Shown in pieces: positions 35,663 through 44,826 of a DNA stretch of 64,000 nucleotides. The notes beneath the pieces are model-generated. The model was not told where the DNA came from and searched no databases. It saw only the letters and a program-made list of their open reading frames with translations. The translations under genes and the position numbers were made by a program. Location of the stretch: contig JANXUF010000045.1 in assembly GCA_025356335.1 (NCBI GenBank), positions 1 through 64,000 of the forward strand. The letters are read 5' to 3'. How positions within the stretch are numbered: position 1 is the first letter of the stretch; each line of letters opens with the position of its first letter. The DNA comes from Actinomycetes bacterium. Lineage in GTDB: Bacteria > Actinomycetota > Acidimicrobiia > Acidimicrobiales > Ilumatobacteraceae.

Positions 35663-36693
35663 GCGCCGACGTGCCGGGCGTCGACTCCAATGTCACCGCC
35701 GGCCGTCGCCCGATCCTCAGCGTCTCCGATCTGTGCGTCACCTTCACGACGTCCGCCGGCCCGGCACGTGCCGTGCGTGGCGTCACCTTCGACGTCTATC
35801 CGGGCGAATCAGTGGCCATCGTCGGGGAGTCCGGTTCGGGAAAGAGCGTGACGATGATGGCGTTGCTCGGCATGGTCGCCAACGCCGACATCTCCGGTTC
35901 GGCGACATACCGCGGCAGCGAATTGATCGGCATGGAGGTGTCGCGCCTACGGCACATCCGCGGGTCGAAGGTGGCGATGATCTTCCAGGACCCGATGACC
36001 TCGCTCAATCCGGTGCTGACGATCGGTCGTCAGATGTCGCTGGTGATGCAGGCCCACCAGCCGGACCTGTCGAAGAAGGCAGCTCGTACACGGGCGATCG
36101 AACTGCTCGACCAGGTCGCCATCTCGCAGGCGGCACGACGATGCGACTCGTACCCTCACGAACTCTCCGGCGGCATGCGCCAGCGGGTGATGATCGCCAT
36201 GGCGATCTCCAACAATCCGGAAGTGCTCATCGCCGACGAGCCGACGACCGCGCTGGACGTCACCGTGCAGGCGCAGATCATGGAGTTGCTCGGGGACCTG
36301 CGCCGCGATCATCATCTGGCGATGGTGTTGATCACCCACGACCTCGGTGTCGTCGCCGGCGCTGCCGATCGCGTCGCCGTGATGTACGCAGGACGGATCG
36401 TCGAGCAGGGTGCCGTCGGCCCGCTGTTCGCCGACCCGGGGCATCCGTACACGCGTGGGCTGCTCGACTGCCTGCCGAGGTTGGACGAGCGCCACGAGAT
36501 CCGCGCCTCGATCGCCGGCGTGCCGGCATCACCGATGTCGCTACCACCCGGCTGCCCGTTCGCCCCCCGCTGTTCGTATGTCGAGTCCCGCTGCTCGGAA
36601 TCCGAGCCGTTCCTCGAACGACATCACGAGACGTTGTCGGCCTGCTTCGTGCTCGCCGGCGATGGCCTGGCAGCGGCGGCCGTCGATGGATGA
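35659..36693 (+). CDS. ABC ATPase, DppD type
   Basis: A 344-residue ATPase. Walker A is GESGSGKSV, the Q-loop [20 protein letters not shown], the signature LSGGMRQRV and Walker [13 protein letters not shown]. The C-terminal oligopeptide-transporter extension contains the Cys cluster [19 protein letters not shown], and a later Cys in LSACFVLAG, the pattern that can bind an Fe-S cluster in Dpp/Opp ATPases. It overlaps the upstream permease by ATGA and the second ATPase by eight bases. Confidence 0.93.
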   Translation: MSADVPGVDSNVTAGRRPILSVSDLCVTFTTSAGPARAVRGVTFDVYPGESVAIVGESGSGKSVTMMALLGMVANADISGSATYRGSELIGMEVSRLRHIRGSKVAMIFQDPMTSLNPVLTIGRQMSLVMQAHQPDLSKKAARTRAIELLDQVAISQAARRCDSYPHELSGGMRQRVMIAMAISNNPEVLIADEPTTALDVTVQAQIMELLGDLRRDHHLAMVLITHDLGVVAGAADRVAVMYAGRIVEQGAVGPLFADPGHPYTRGLLDCLPRLDERHEIRASIAGVPASPMSLPPGCPFAPRCSYVESRCSESEPFLERHHETLSACFVLAGDGLAAAAVDG

Positions 36694-37756
36694 TCAGCCG
36701 ATCCTGCGGGTGCGCAGCCTCGTCAAGGAATTCCGCATCCGCGAACGCGGCAGGTCGGCCGTCGTCCACGCCGTCAGCGATGTCAGCTTCGACCTGCAGA
36801 CCGGCGGGACGTTGGCGATCGTCGGTGAGTCGGGGTGCGGCAAGTCGACGACCGGACGATGCATCCTGCGTCTGATCGAGCCGACCAGTGGCGAAGTGCA
36901 ATTCCGTGGAGTCGACCTGCTGGGCTTGAACCGCTCGGAGATGCGCAGGGCCCGCCGCAACCTGCAGATCGTCTTCCAGGATCCGCAAGCCTCGTTGCAT
37001 CCCCGGCTCACTGTTCGCCGGCTGCTCGCCGAGCCGCTCGAGGTCCAGGGTGAGCCGGCATCCGTCGTCACCGAGCGGGTCGACGAACTGCTGCGACTCG
37101 TGCAGTTGCGCCCGGAACATCTCGACCGATACCCGCACGAGTTCTCCGGCGGACAGCGACAACGCGTCGGCATCGCCCGTGCGCTGGCGATCTCCCCCGC
37201 ATTGCTCGTGCTCGACGAACCGGTGTCGGCACTCGACGTCAGTATCCAGGCGGAGATCATGCGACTGCTCGTCGATCTGCGTGAACGGCTCGGGCTGTCG
37301 TTCGTCTTCATCGCCCACGACCTCGCCGTCGTGCGCCAACTCGCCGACCGGGTGGCCGTGATGTACCTCGGCAAGATCGTCGAGATCGGCGATGCCGACG
37401 AGATCTACCGGCATCCGCAGCACCCCTATACGAAGGCGCTGCTGTCGGCGGTGCCGGTGCCAGATCCGAGCGTCGAACAGCACCGGAGAAGGATCGTCCT
37501 CAGCGGAGAATTGCCGAGCCCGATCGATCCGCCATCGGGCTGCCGCTTCCGGACGCGTTGCTGGCGTGCGGAGGCCGTCTGCGCAGAGACAGAGCCGCCG
37601 CTGGTCGCCCGCAACGGATCGACCGCCACCCATCACATCGCCTGCCACTTCCCTGGGGACGACCCGCTCGGCAACGACCCGACGAACATCGACGCGCTGG
37701 CTGACGACGCCATCGCCAACGACGAATTCCGCGCCGAGCTCTCGGCGGAGGGCTGA
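36686..37756 (+). CDS. ABC ATPase, DppF type
   Basis: A 356-residue ATPase and the second motor subunit of the importer. Walker A is GESGCGKST, the Q-loop [20 protein letters not shown], the signature FSGGQRQRV and Walker [14 protein letters not shown]. The C-terminal extension has [20 protein letters not shown] with further Cys at HIACHFPGD. The final 30 residues are acidic and unusual ([20 protein letters not shown]). The FGGY kinase begins two bases after its stop, so translation is probably coupled. Confidence 0.93.
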   Translation: MDDQPILRVRSLVKEFRIRERGRSAVVHAVSDVSFDLQTGGTLAIVGESGCGKSTTGRCILRLIEPTSGEVQFRGVDLLGLNRSEMRRARRNLQIVFQDPQASLHPRLTVRRLLAEPLEVQGEPASVVTERVDELLRLVQLRPEHLDRYPHEFSGGQRQRVGIARALAISPALLVLDEPVSALDVSIQAEIMRLLVDLRERLGLSFVFIAHDLAVVRQLADRVAVMYLGKIVEIGDADEIYRHPQHPYTKALLSAVPVPDPSVEQHRRRIVLSGELPSPIDPPSGCRFRTRCWRAEAVCAETEPPLVARNGSTATHHIACHFPGDDPLGNDPTNIDALADDAIANDEFRAELSAEG

Positions 37757-37758
37757 CG

Positions 37759-39369
37759 ATGGCGTTCGGCGTACTGGCAATCGACCTCGGCACGACCGGT
37801 GTCAAGGTCGCGGTTGTCGATCCCGACGGAGCCGTGCTCACCAGTGCCGGCGAGGTGCTGCCGCTGCTGTTCACGGCCGACGGCGGAGCGGAGCAGGATC
37901 CGGCTGGTTGGTGGGAGGCGATCGGGCGATGCTCACGACGCGCCATCAGCGAGTCGCCGCTGCGGCGCAACGACATCACGATCGTCGCCGTCACCACCCA
38001 GTACGCATCGACGGTGGTGGTTGCCGCTGACGGCATGCCACTGCACAACACCGTGATGTGGATGGATCAACGCGGCCGCCGGCACAACACGGTGAAACGT
38101 GACGCTGCATCTGCAGCCACCTGGCTGGAAGTCCACGGCATGGTGCCCTCCGGGAACGACGACACCGGTCACGTCGCTTACATCCGTAGAGAACACCCCG
38201 GCGTATACGCAGCCGCCTTCGCCTTCGTCGAGCCGATGGACTACATCGCCGCACGGATGACCGGGACGGTCACAGCGACGCACAGCACGATGTTCCCGAT
38301 GTTCGCGTGCGACAACCGCGTGTGGGGCGCGACGGAGTACAGCGAGGTGTTGCTCGACCTGTCCGGCATGGAGATCGACAAGTTGCCACCACTCGTGCCG
38401 ATGGGTGAGACACGCGGGATGCTCACCACCGCGGCCGCCGACCACCTCGGTGTCTCCACCGTGGCGGTACTCGCAGATGCGACGATCGATTCGGTGACGT
38501 CGGCGGTCGGAACCGGTGCCATCGAAGCCGAACGCTGCGGGCTGATCATCGGCACGACCTCGGTGATGGTGACCCACCTCGATTCCAAGCGCCACGATCT
38601 CGCCCACGGACTGTCGACAGCCCCGAGCCCGCTGACCGACCGCTTCTTCCTCGTCGCCGAGAACGGCATCGGCGGCAAGGCGCTGGACGTCTTCGTCAAC
38701 AACGTCGTGTACCCGATCGACGGCCTCGGCATCGCTGCCCCTGATGATGCCTACGAGCGCGTGACCGCAGCCGCCGCTGACGTTCCGCCAGGTGCCAACG
38801 GCGTGATCTTCCAGCCATGGCTCGTCGGCTCGATGGCGCCAGGCCACGCGCGCCATGTGCGCGGCGGTTTCACCAATCTCGGCCTGACATCGAATCGGGC
38901 AGACATGGCACGGGCTGTGTTCGAAGGGGTTGCACTCAATGCCGCCTGGTTGCTGCCGTACTTCTCGGCACTCGCCGAGCGCCACTACGACGAAGTGGTC
39001 ATCGGCGGCGGCGGCGCCGGTGTTGCACTGTGGGGCCAGATCATGGCGGATTGCTTCGGTGTGGTCGTGCGGCGGTTGACCGACTCGCGGACGACCAACG
39101 CCCGCGGTGCTGCCCTGCTGGCGCTGGCACAGGTCGGCCATATCGACGTCGGCGATGTCCCCCAGATGCTGACGACCGCCGAAACCCATGAGCCCGATGC
39201 TGCGGCGCACGCCTGCTACGCCGAACGGCTCGGCGCATTCATCGACTTCCACGATCGCACTGCGCCCGTCTACCAGGCAATGCATTCGAGGCACCGCACG
39301 CCCCCGACCACCGAAGCCCCGACCACCGAAGCCCCCACCTCACTGAACTCAACGGAGAGCACATCATGA
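37759..39369 (+). CDS. FGGY-family carbohydrate/polyol kinase
   Basis: A 536-residue ATP-dependent kinase of the FGGY family (XylB/GntK relatives). The N-terminal phosphate-binding motif is LAIDLGTTGVKVAVVDPDG. The second domain has the nucleotide region VVIGGGGAGVALWGQIMADC. HNTVMWMDQRGRRH corresponds to the sugar-site loop with catalytic-type Asp residues. The C terminus ends with a repeated PTTEAPTTEAPT linker. FGGY kinases phosphorylate the terminal hydroxyl of sugars, polyols and some non-sugar alcohols. Here it sits between an ABC importer and an S1P-lyase-like PLP enzyme, so its substrate may be an amino-alcohol or amino-sugar rather than a plain sugar (inference). Confidence 0.9.
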   Translation: MAFGVLAIDLGTTGVKVAVVDPDGAVLTSAGEVLPLLFTADGGAEQDPAGWWEAIGRCSRRAISESPLRRNDITIVAVTTQYASTVVVAADGMPLHNTVMWMDQRGRRHNTVKRDAASAATWLEVHGMVPSGNDDTGHVAYIRREHPGVYAAAFAFVEPMDYIAARMTGTVTATHSTMFPMFACDNRVWGATEYSEVLLDLSGMEIDKLPPLVPMGETRGMLTTAAADHLGVSTVAVLADATIDSVTSAVGTGAIEAERCGLIIGTTSVMVTHLDSKRHDLAHGLSTAPSPLTDRFFLVAENGIGGKALDVFVNNVVYPIDGLGIAAPDDAYERVTAAAADVPPGANGVIFQPWLVGSMAPGHARHVRGGFTNLGLTSNRADMARAVFEGVALNAAWLLPYFSALAERHYDEVVIGGGGAGVALWGQIMADCFGVVVRRLTDSRTTNARGAALLALAQVGHIDVGDVPQMLTTAETHEPDAAAHACYAERLGAFIDFHDRTAPVYQAMHSRHRTPPTTEAPTTEAPTSLNSTESTS

Positions 39370-40751
39370 GCACCACCACCAGCCCCAAGCCATCGCCACT
39401 GCATCCCTACGCGGGGCGGTTCGACGTCCACACGTCGATCCCGGAGCACGGCATCCCCCGCGAACAGATCCTCGACGAACTGCGACAGATGTCGACGGAG
39501 GAGGACCGAATGGGCGACAGTGGGCGGGTCAGCGGCTCGATCTATTCGGGCGACCACGACCACTACGGCTTCCTGATCGAGGCCTTCGGTTTCTATGCCC
39601 ACGCCAACGTGTTGCAACGCGACATGTACCCGAGTGCGACGAAGCTCGAAGCAGAGATCATCGCCATGACCGCCTCGATGCTCCACGGCGACGACGACAC
39701 CGGTGGCCTGATCACGTCCGGCGGCACCGAGAGTCTCGTCACGGCGATGCTCACGTACCGAGAATGGGGCAGGTCGCAGAAGGGCATCACCGAGCCCGAG
39801 GTCATCATGCCGGTCACCGCTCATCCGGCGCTCGACAAGGCCTTCCACTACTTCGGGATCAAGGTGATCAAGGCACCGGTCACCGCTGAGTTCCTCGTCG
39901 ACATCGACTTCGTCCGCGAGCACATCGGACGGAACACCGTCGCCCTGATCGGCTCGGCGGGGACCTACCCGCACGGATTGATCGACCCGATCCCGGCGCT
40001 CGGACAGCTGGCGCTCGAGCACGGCATCGGGCTGCATGTCGACGGGTGCCTCGGCGGCTTCATTCTCCCATGGGCGGACGAGTTGGGGTACCCGGTCGCC
40101 CCGTTCGACCTCGGCGTTGCCGGGGTCACCTCGATGTCGGCAGACACACATAAATACGGCTACGCGCTCAAGGGCAGTTCCGTGTTGCTGTTCAAGCCGA
40201 AGTCGATGCGCAGTGAGCAGTACTTCATGATCGCCGGTTGGCCAGGAGGCATGTACGCGTCTCCGAGCATGGGTGGCAGCCGATCCGGCGGATTGATCGC
40301 CGCCACCTGGGCGTCGATGTTGGCGCTCGGCAAAGAGGGATACCGCACGATCGCCGCCGACATCTTCCGCACGGCTGCCGAGATCAAGGCGGCCGTTCGT
40401 TCACATCCGGAACTGCTGCTGATCGGCGACTCGGCGTTCAACGTCGCCTTCCGCTCCGACGTCCTCGACATCTTCCACGTCAACGACGGTTTGGCCCAGC
40501 GGGGCTGGCGGATGAACGGGCTGCAGGTCCCGCCGGCGTTGCACTTCTGCGTCACCCGCCCGAATACGCAGGCAGGTGTGAGCGAGGCCTTCGCCCACGA
40601 TCTGACCGAAGCGATCGAGTACGCCAAGAACCCGCCGCAGCAAATGCCGATCAGCGGAGCGATGTACGGAGCAGGGGGAGTGGTGCCGGACCACGACCGC
40701 ATCTTCAAGATGCTCGTCCGCCGCCTCGACGCGATGCACGAGGTCCAGTAG
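39366..40751 (+). CDS. Sphingosine-1-phosphate-lyase-like PLP enzyme
   Basis: A 461-residue fold-type I PLP enzyme overlapping the kinase by ATGA. It has ITSGGTESLVTAMLTYREWG (phosphate cup), VIMPVTAHPALDKAF with His153 (ring-stacking), LHVDGCLGGF with Asp226 and the Schiff-base Lys263 in SADTHKYGYALKGSSV. This order, the length, and the early SGDHDHYGFLIEAFGFYAHA segment match the sphingosine-1-phosphate lyase/Dpl1 branch of group II decarboxylases, which cleave 2-amino-1-phosphates between C2 and C3. A plain amino-acid decarboxylase is the alternative. With the kinase upstream, a kinase-lyase route is a coherent hypothesis. Confidence 0.87.
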   Translation: MSTTTSPKPSPLHPYAGRFDVHTSIPEHGIPREQILDELRQMSTEEDRMGDSGRVSGSIYSGDHDHYGFLIEAFGFYAHANVLQRDMYPSATKLEAEIIAMTASMLHGDDDTGGLITSGGTESLVTAMLTYREWGRSQKGITEPEVIMPVTAHPALDKAFHYFGIKVIKAPVTAEFLVDIDFVREHIGRNTVALIGSAGTYPHGLIDPIPALGQLALEHGIGLHVDGCLGGFILPWADELGYPVAPFDLGVAGVTSMSADTHKYGYALKGSSVLLFKPKSMRSEQYFMIAGWPGGMYASPSMGGSRSGGLIAATWASMLALGKEGYRTIAADIFRTAAEIKAAVRSHPELLLIGDSAFNVAFRSDVLDIFHVNDGLAQRGWRMNGLQVPPALHFCVTRPNTQAGVSEAFAHDLTEAIEYAKNPPQQMPISGAMYGAGGVVPDHDRIFKMLVRRLDAMHEVQ

Positions 40752-40760
40752 CGGCAAGTT

Positions 40761-40880
40761 TCGAGCGTGTCGAACGTGCCCGTTTGCGCATCCCCGGCAC
40801 GCAGTAACCGAGCGCCGGGTCAGTGCGTGTTCACCGTCTCGTTTTGCGCACTCTCGGCACGCAGCAACCGGCTGCCGATC
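40761..40880 (+). repeat. Two imperfect 60-bp direct repeats
   Basis: Two copies with an exact 60-bp period. The best-conserved part is TTTGCGCA...CGGCACGCAG.AACCG, seen at 40783-40810 and 40843-40870; the first 20 bp diverge. They lie directly downstream of the lyase-like gene and upstream (convergent side) of the acetyltransferase stop. A degenerate duplication or paired regulatory/terminator sites are both possible. Confidence 0.6.
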
Positions 40881-40918
40881 AACTGGGACCTTCCTGGAGG
40901 CTTCGTCGCTTCGCGTGG

Positions 40919-41494
40919 TCACAGCTCCAGGCGCATGACGGGTCGGCTGCGGTACGTTCGGCCGATCTCGGTGAAGCCGGCGCCGAGGAACAGCCGCATC
41001 GTCCCGGTGAACAGTGCCGAACCGGACGTGCGCTCGGCCTGCAGAGCGTCGACGTCGACGGGGTGGCCTTCGACAGCGGTCGCGCCGTGCTCGCCGGCGT
41101 GGGCGACGGCTGCGTCGAGCAGGCTGCGGGCCACACCCATACCGCGGAAGCGCCGGTCGACGGCGAAACAGGTGACCCACCACGCTCCGGGATCGTCGGT
41201 GAGCAGGCGACGCAACGCCCGATTGGCGATCACGCCCGGCAGTTCGTTTCGGGGCATCACGCGCGTCCAACCCGCCGGCGTCGTATCGACGTAAGCGATC
41301 AGACCTGGCGCAACTGCTGCTGTGGAGATCTCGCCTCGCAGGGCGTCGCGATTGTCGGCCGCGTTCTGGGCGTCAGCGGGAGGGTCGAGGAAGCGGCGGC
41401 ACCAGCACCACGTTGGATCATCGCCTCGGCGTCCGAACGTAGTCACGACGTCATCCCACCGTGACGGTGTGGCCGGTGCAGTCACGATCGTCAT
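40919..41494 (-). CDS. GNAT-family N-acetyltransferase
   Basis: A 191-residue acetyltransferase. The start at 41494 is fixed by an ATGA overlap with the upstream gene. The acetyl-CoA-binding motif A is CFAVDRRFRGMGVARSLLDA (R-x2-G-x-G/A) and the C terminus has FLGAGFTEIGRTYRSRPVMR. The N-terminal third contains TWCWCRRFLDPPADA, a Cys/Trp-rich segment typical of a subgroup of actinobacterial GNAT proteins. The substrate is unknown. Confidence 0.85.
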   Translation of the reverse strand: MTIVTAPATPSRWDDVVTTFGRRGDDPTWCWCRRFLDPPADAQNAADNRDALRGEISTAAVAPGLIAYVDTTPAGWTRVMPRNELPGVIANRALRRLLTDDPGAWWVTCFAVDRRFRGMGVARSLLDAAVAHAGEHGATAVEGHPVDVDALQAERTSGSALFTGTMRLFLGAGFTEIGRTYRSRPVMRLEL

Positions 41495-42015
41495 GTCGTG
41501 GCCTTCCTGTACCGCTTGGCAGCGCGGAGGTTGGCGAGGCCCCAGACGAGGAACCACAGGTCCCAGACGAACACATGCCAGCGCAACGCGTGTTCGTCGG
41601 TGGTCGACGACGCGTGTATTCCGCCGGTGAGCACGAGTGAACCGGCGATCACCTGCACGAACCCGTACAAGGTCAGGATCCAGGCGATCAACCGGTTGAG
41701 GCTCAGGACCGCCCGTCGTCCCTCGGGCGAGCGGGGTCGCAGGGTGAGCAGCAGGGCGACGAGCCCGGCGATCACCTTGGCCGCTGCGGCGCCCAGCGCC
41801 ACGAGCACCGGTGCGGCACCGCCCCGGTTGGCGAGCCGCTCGATCGCACCGCCGACGGTGTCGATGAGCCATCTGCCGCCGAGGCCCCAATAGATGCTGA
41901 CCACCGCGGATGTTGCGGCGAGCACCGCGGTCACGATCGCCGGACGGTTTGCGATCCGATCACGGTGGCCGGCGGAACCCACCCGTACGACCGGCTCGGT
42001 GGGTGTCTGCGTCAT
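41491..42015 (-). CDS. DUF3995-like membrane protein
   Basis: A 174-residue protein with four predicted helices: about 25-45, 65-88, 108-130 and 146-162. The Trp-rich pattern (IYWGLGGRWLIDTVGG, WHVFVWDLWFLVWGLANLRA) fits the DUF3995 family of unknown function. It is upstream of and overlaps the GNAT gene (ATGA), so the two are co-expressed. The last helix ends in a basic tail (AAKRYRKATT). Confidence 0.75.
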   Translation of the reverse strand: MTQTPTEPVVRVGSAGHRDRIANRPAIVTAVLAATSAVVSIYWGLGGRWLIDTVGGAIERLANRGGAAPVLVALGAAAAKVIAGLVALLLTLRPRSPEGRRAVLSLNRLIAWILTLYGFVQVIAGSLVLTGGIHASSTTDEHALRWHVFVWDLWFLVWGLANLRAAKRYRKATT

Positions 42016-42221
42016 CAGAACCTGAACCCTAGTCAGACCGGCTGCGGATGAGGTCGACGCCAGCGCCGGAGCGACCGCCCGGCCGGTTCGCGGTCGCGCT
42101 TCCTCCCTGCTGAATCCGCCCGCGGATTTCTTGGCGCTGGCTGTCGAGAATCGGAGACTGGTTCGGACAGACTTGTGTCGACCCGATCGGGGCCGACGAA
42201 ACGAAAGGCCTGGAGGCCGTC

Positions 42222-42683
42222 ATGCTTTCCATCACACCGTTCCTGTGGTTCGACACCGATCTCGCCGAACCGATCGAGTTCTATACGTCGATCTTTCCCG
42301 ATGCCGCTTCGCCGGAGGTGCGCCGCGCCGCCGGTGAAGCGCCGATCTTCACCGCCACGATCGAGCTCTGCGGGCAACCGTTGATATTGATGAACGGCGG
42401 TCCGGTCCACGCCGGGTTCACCGAGGCGATCTCGTTGTTCGTCAGCGTCGAGACCCAGGAAGCGATCGACGAGCTCTGGGAGCGGCTGACCGTGAATGGC
42501 GGCGAACCGGGCCGCTGCGGATGGCTGAAGGACCGCTATGGCCTGTCGTGGCAGATCGTTCCCACCGTGTTGGGCACGCTGCTCGGATCCCCGGACCGGA
42601 CCCGCGCCCAGCAGGCGATCGAGGCGATGATGCAGATGGACCGCCTCGACATCGCCCAGCTGCAGGCAGCATACGACCGTTGA
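42222..42683 (+). CDS. VOC-superfamily PhnB-like protein
   Basis: A 153-residue single-domain VOC protein of the 3-demethylubiquinone-9 methyltransferase-like/PhnB group. It begins MLSITPFLWFDTDLAEPIEF, then YTSIFPDAA, and ends with the family hallmark DRYGLSWQIVPTVLGTLLGS. A GGAGG ribosome site lies about 10 bases upstream. Despite the old name, the family is not shown to methylate quinones. It is followed by YCII and ECF42 sigma genes on the same strand. Confidence 0.88.
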   Translation: MLSITPFLWFDTDLAEPIEFYTSIFPDAASPEVRRAAGEAPIFTATIELCGQPLILMNGGPVHAGFTEAISLFVSVETQEAIDELWERLTVNGGEPGRCGWLKDRYGLSWQIVPTVLGTLLGSPDRTRAQQAIEAMMQMDRLDIAQLQAAYDR

Positions 42684-42696
42684 CCGGGAGGAGATG

Positions 42697-43095
42697 ATGC
42701 GTTTCATGCTGTTGCAGAACTACGGCTCGGTGGAGTCGGAGATGGCGCCGATCCACGAGTGGTCCGAGTCCGACATCCAGACCCACATCGAGTTCCAGAT
42801 CGCCCTCAACAATGAGTTGAGGTCGTCGGGCGAGCTCGTCGACGCTCAGGGTTTGTCCGGTCCGCACGATGCCAGGTTCGTCACCTCCGACGGGCTGCAT
42901 CCACCGGTCGTGTCCGACGGACCGTTCCCGGAGACGAAGGAACTCGTCGCCGGCTACCGGCTCGTCGAGGTCGCCTCCGTGGACCGGGCGATCGAGCTCG
43001 CCGCGCGGATCTCTGCCGCGCCCGGTATCGGCGGCGCACCGGTCCGCCAGCGGATCGAGGTTCGCCAGGTACTGTGCGCGCCCGGTTCGTCATAG
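42697..43095 (+). CDS. YCII/DGPF-domain protein
   Basis: A 132-residue YCII-related protein. The ATG at 42697 is preferred to 42694 because GGGAGG lies immediately upstream and the protein then starts MRFMLLQNYG as in the family. The DGPF motif is present (VVSDGPFPETKELVAGYRLV). Stand-alone DGPF proteins are strongly linked to ECF42 sigma factors, as here, where the sigma gene follows within a few bases. The biochemical role is unproven; the conserved His/Asp pair suggests a small-molecule enzyme or binder. Confidence 0.9.
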   Translation: MRFMLLQNYGSVESEMAPIHEWSESDIQTHIEFQIALNNELRSSGELVDAQGLSGPHDARFVTSDGLHPPVVSDGPFPETKELVAGYRLVEVASVDRAIELAARISAAPGIGGAPVRQRIEVRQVLCAPGSS

Positions 43096-43098
43096 GCG

Positions 43099-44355
43099 AT
43101 GGTGGCACACCCGCGCGCCGCGGCTGGCACAGACCCTGGTCGTGCACCTGATGTCGATGTGCTGCTCCGCGATGCCGCTCCCGCTGTGCTCGGGGTGTTG
43201 CTGAGGCGTGGCGAACGCTTCGCCGACGCCGAGGACGCGGTGCAGGACGCGCTGCTCGTCGCCGTCGACTCGTGGTCGAGAGGCGGGATACCAGAACGGC
43301 CGATCGGTTGGTTGGTCCGCGTCGCCGGGCGACGGCTGATCGACCTCCATCACCGCGACACGGCACGGCGTCGGCGCGAGGCGCTGGCCGGCTCGTGGTC
43401 GGCGATGAAACCGAGCGAGCCGGTCGTCTCCGAGGACGACTCTCTGGCACTGCTGTTCCTGTGCTGTCATCGCGCCCTCAACCCGAGCGCCGCCATTCCG
43501 CTGACGCTGCGGGCCGTCGGGGGTCTCACTACGCGACAGATCGCCGACGCACTGCTGCAGCCAGAGGCGACGATCGCCCAACGAATCAGCCGCGCCAAGG
43601 CATCGATCACCCGGTCGCCGGAACCGTTCCACCGTCCGCCTCCTGACCTGATCGACGAGCGCCTGCCGGCAGTGATGCAGATCATCTACCTGATCTTCAA
43701 CGAGGGTCACGCGGCCACGAGCGGACATCAGCTCGGCCGCGCCGACCTGACCGACGAAGCGATCCGCTTGGCTCGCATGCTCCACGAGCGACTCGGTGGT
43801 CCCGGCGATCACCCCGAGACAACCGGGTTGCTCGCGCTGCTGCTGCTGACGGACGCGCGACGCCCCGCGCGCACGTCTGCGGACGGCGATCTCATATCGC
43901 TCGATCAGCAGGACCGGCGGTTGTGGAATCAACCGATGATCCTCGAAGGCCTGCGGCTGTTGACGTCAGCACTTGCCCGACAAGCGATGGGCGACTATCA
44001 ACTGCAGGCGGCCATCGCTGCCGTGCACGATCAGGCACCGACGTACGCCGAAACCAATTGGGCCCAGCTGCTGGCGCTCTACAACCTGCTCGCTCGACGG
44101 AGCGACAACCCGTTCGTGTGGCTGAACCGAGCGGTCGCCGTCGCCCACACCGATGGCCCCGACGTCGCCCTCCACGAGATCGACGGGCTCGGCCCGTCGT
44201 TGGCCGATCACCACCGATATCACGCAACGTTGGGCTATCTCCATGAGCTGGCGGGTCGACGCGAGGCGGCCGGCGAGGCGTACGCCAACGCGGCGCGGCT
44301 TGCGAAGAACGAACCCGAACGTCGGTACCTCCAGGCGAAGGCTGCACCGGAATGA
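43099..44355 (+). CDS. ECF42-group sigma factor with C-terminal extension
   Basis: A 418-residue extracytoplasmic-function sigma factor. Region 2 includes RRGERFADAEDAVQDALLVA and RPIGWLVRVAGRRLIDLHHR. Region 4 includes LRAVGGLTTRQIADALLQPE, then TIAQRISRAK. About 200 further residues form a helical, TPR-like extension (LLARRSDNPFVWLNRAVAVA). This fusion plus the adjacent DGPF gene defines the ECF42 group, in which the extension replaces an anti-sigma factor in controlling activity. It probably drives its own YCII/VOC neighbours. Confidence 0.92.
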   Translation: MVAHPRAAAGTDPGRAPDVDVLLRDAAPAVLGVLLRRGERFADAEDAVQDALLVAVDSWSRGGIPERPIGWLVRVAGRRLIDLHHRDTARRRREALAGSWSAMKPSEPVVSEDDSLALLFLCCHRALNPSAAIPLTLRAVGGLTTRQIADALLQPEATIAQRISRAKASITRSPEPFHRPPPDLIDERLPAVMQIIYLIFNEGHAATSGHQLGRADLTDEAIRLARMLHERLGGPGDHPETTGLLALLLLTDARRPARTSADGDLISLDQQDRRLWNQPMILEGLRLLTSALARQAMGDYQLQAAIAAVHDQAPTYAETNWAQLLALYNLLARRSDNPFVWLNRAVAVAHTDGPDVALHEIDGLGPSLADHHRYHATLGYLHELAGRREAAGEAYANAARLAKNEPERRYLQAKAAPE

Positions 44356-44371
44356 CGAGCATGATGGGGTG

Positions 44372-44785
44372 ATGCCCGGATGGGAGTGCCCTGCGTGTCG
44401 ACGTCGATTCGCCCGACAACACCAGGCCCATGAGTGTTCCCCGGCGATGACCCTCGATGACTACTTGGCGACCGGGCCGCCGTTCGAGCGACCGATCTTC
44501 GAGGCGGTCCACTCGATCGTCGCCACGTTCGGACCGGTACACGTCGAACCTGTCTCGGTCGGCATCTTCATCAAGAAGGCCGGCAGTTACATCGAGCTCC
44601 GCCCGATGACGACGTGGGTCGCGCTGTCGTTCCCGCTCCTGCGACCTGTGCATCATCCGCTCATCACCCGCAAGCCGATCGTGTCAGGCGGGCGGCTCTA
44701 CCACGTCGTCAAGTTGCGCCGACCCGCCGACCTGACGCCGGACATCGAGGCATGGCTGGCCGAGTCCTACTCGCTCGTCGACTGA
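44372..44785 (+). CDS. DUF5655-like protein with zinc-ribbon N terminus
   Basis: A 137-residue protein. The first 25 residues (MPGWECPACRRRFARQHQAH, then EC) form a Cys2-His-Cys-like zinc ribbon. The remainder (IFEAVHSIVATFGPVHVEPV, GIFIKKAGSYIELRPM) matches the DUF5655 domain, which occurs alone or fused in many bacteria and has no known function. It starts 17 bp after the sigma factor on the same strand and may be part of its regulon. Confidence 0.75.
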   Translation: MPGWECPACRRRFARQHQAHECSPAMTLDDYLATGPPFERPIFEAVHSIVATFGPVHVEPVSVGIFIKKAGSYIELRPMTTWVALSFPLLRPVHHPLITRKPIVSGGRLYHVVKLRRPADLTPDIEAWLAESYSLVD

Positions 44786-44826
44786 AGCCGCCCGTCGCCC
44801 GTCGCCGTCGCCCCTCTCGCCCCTCG

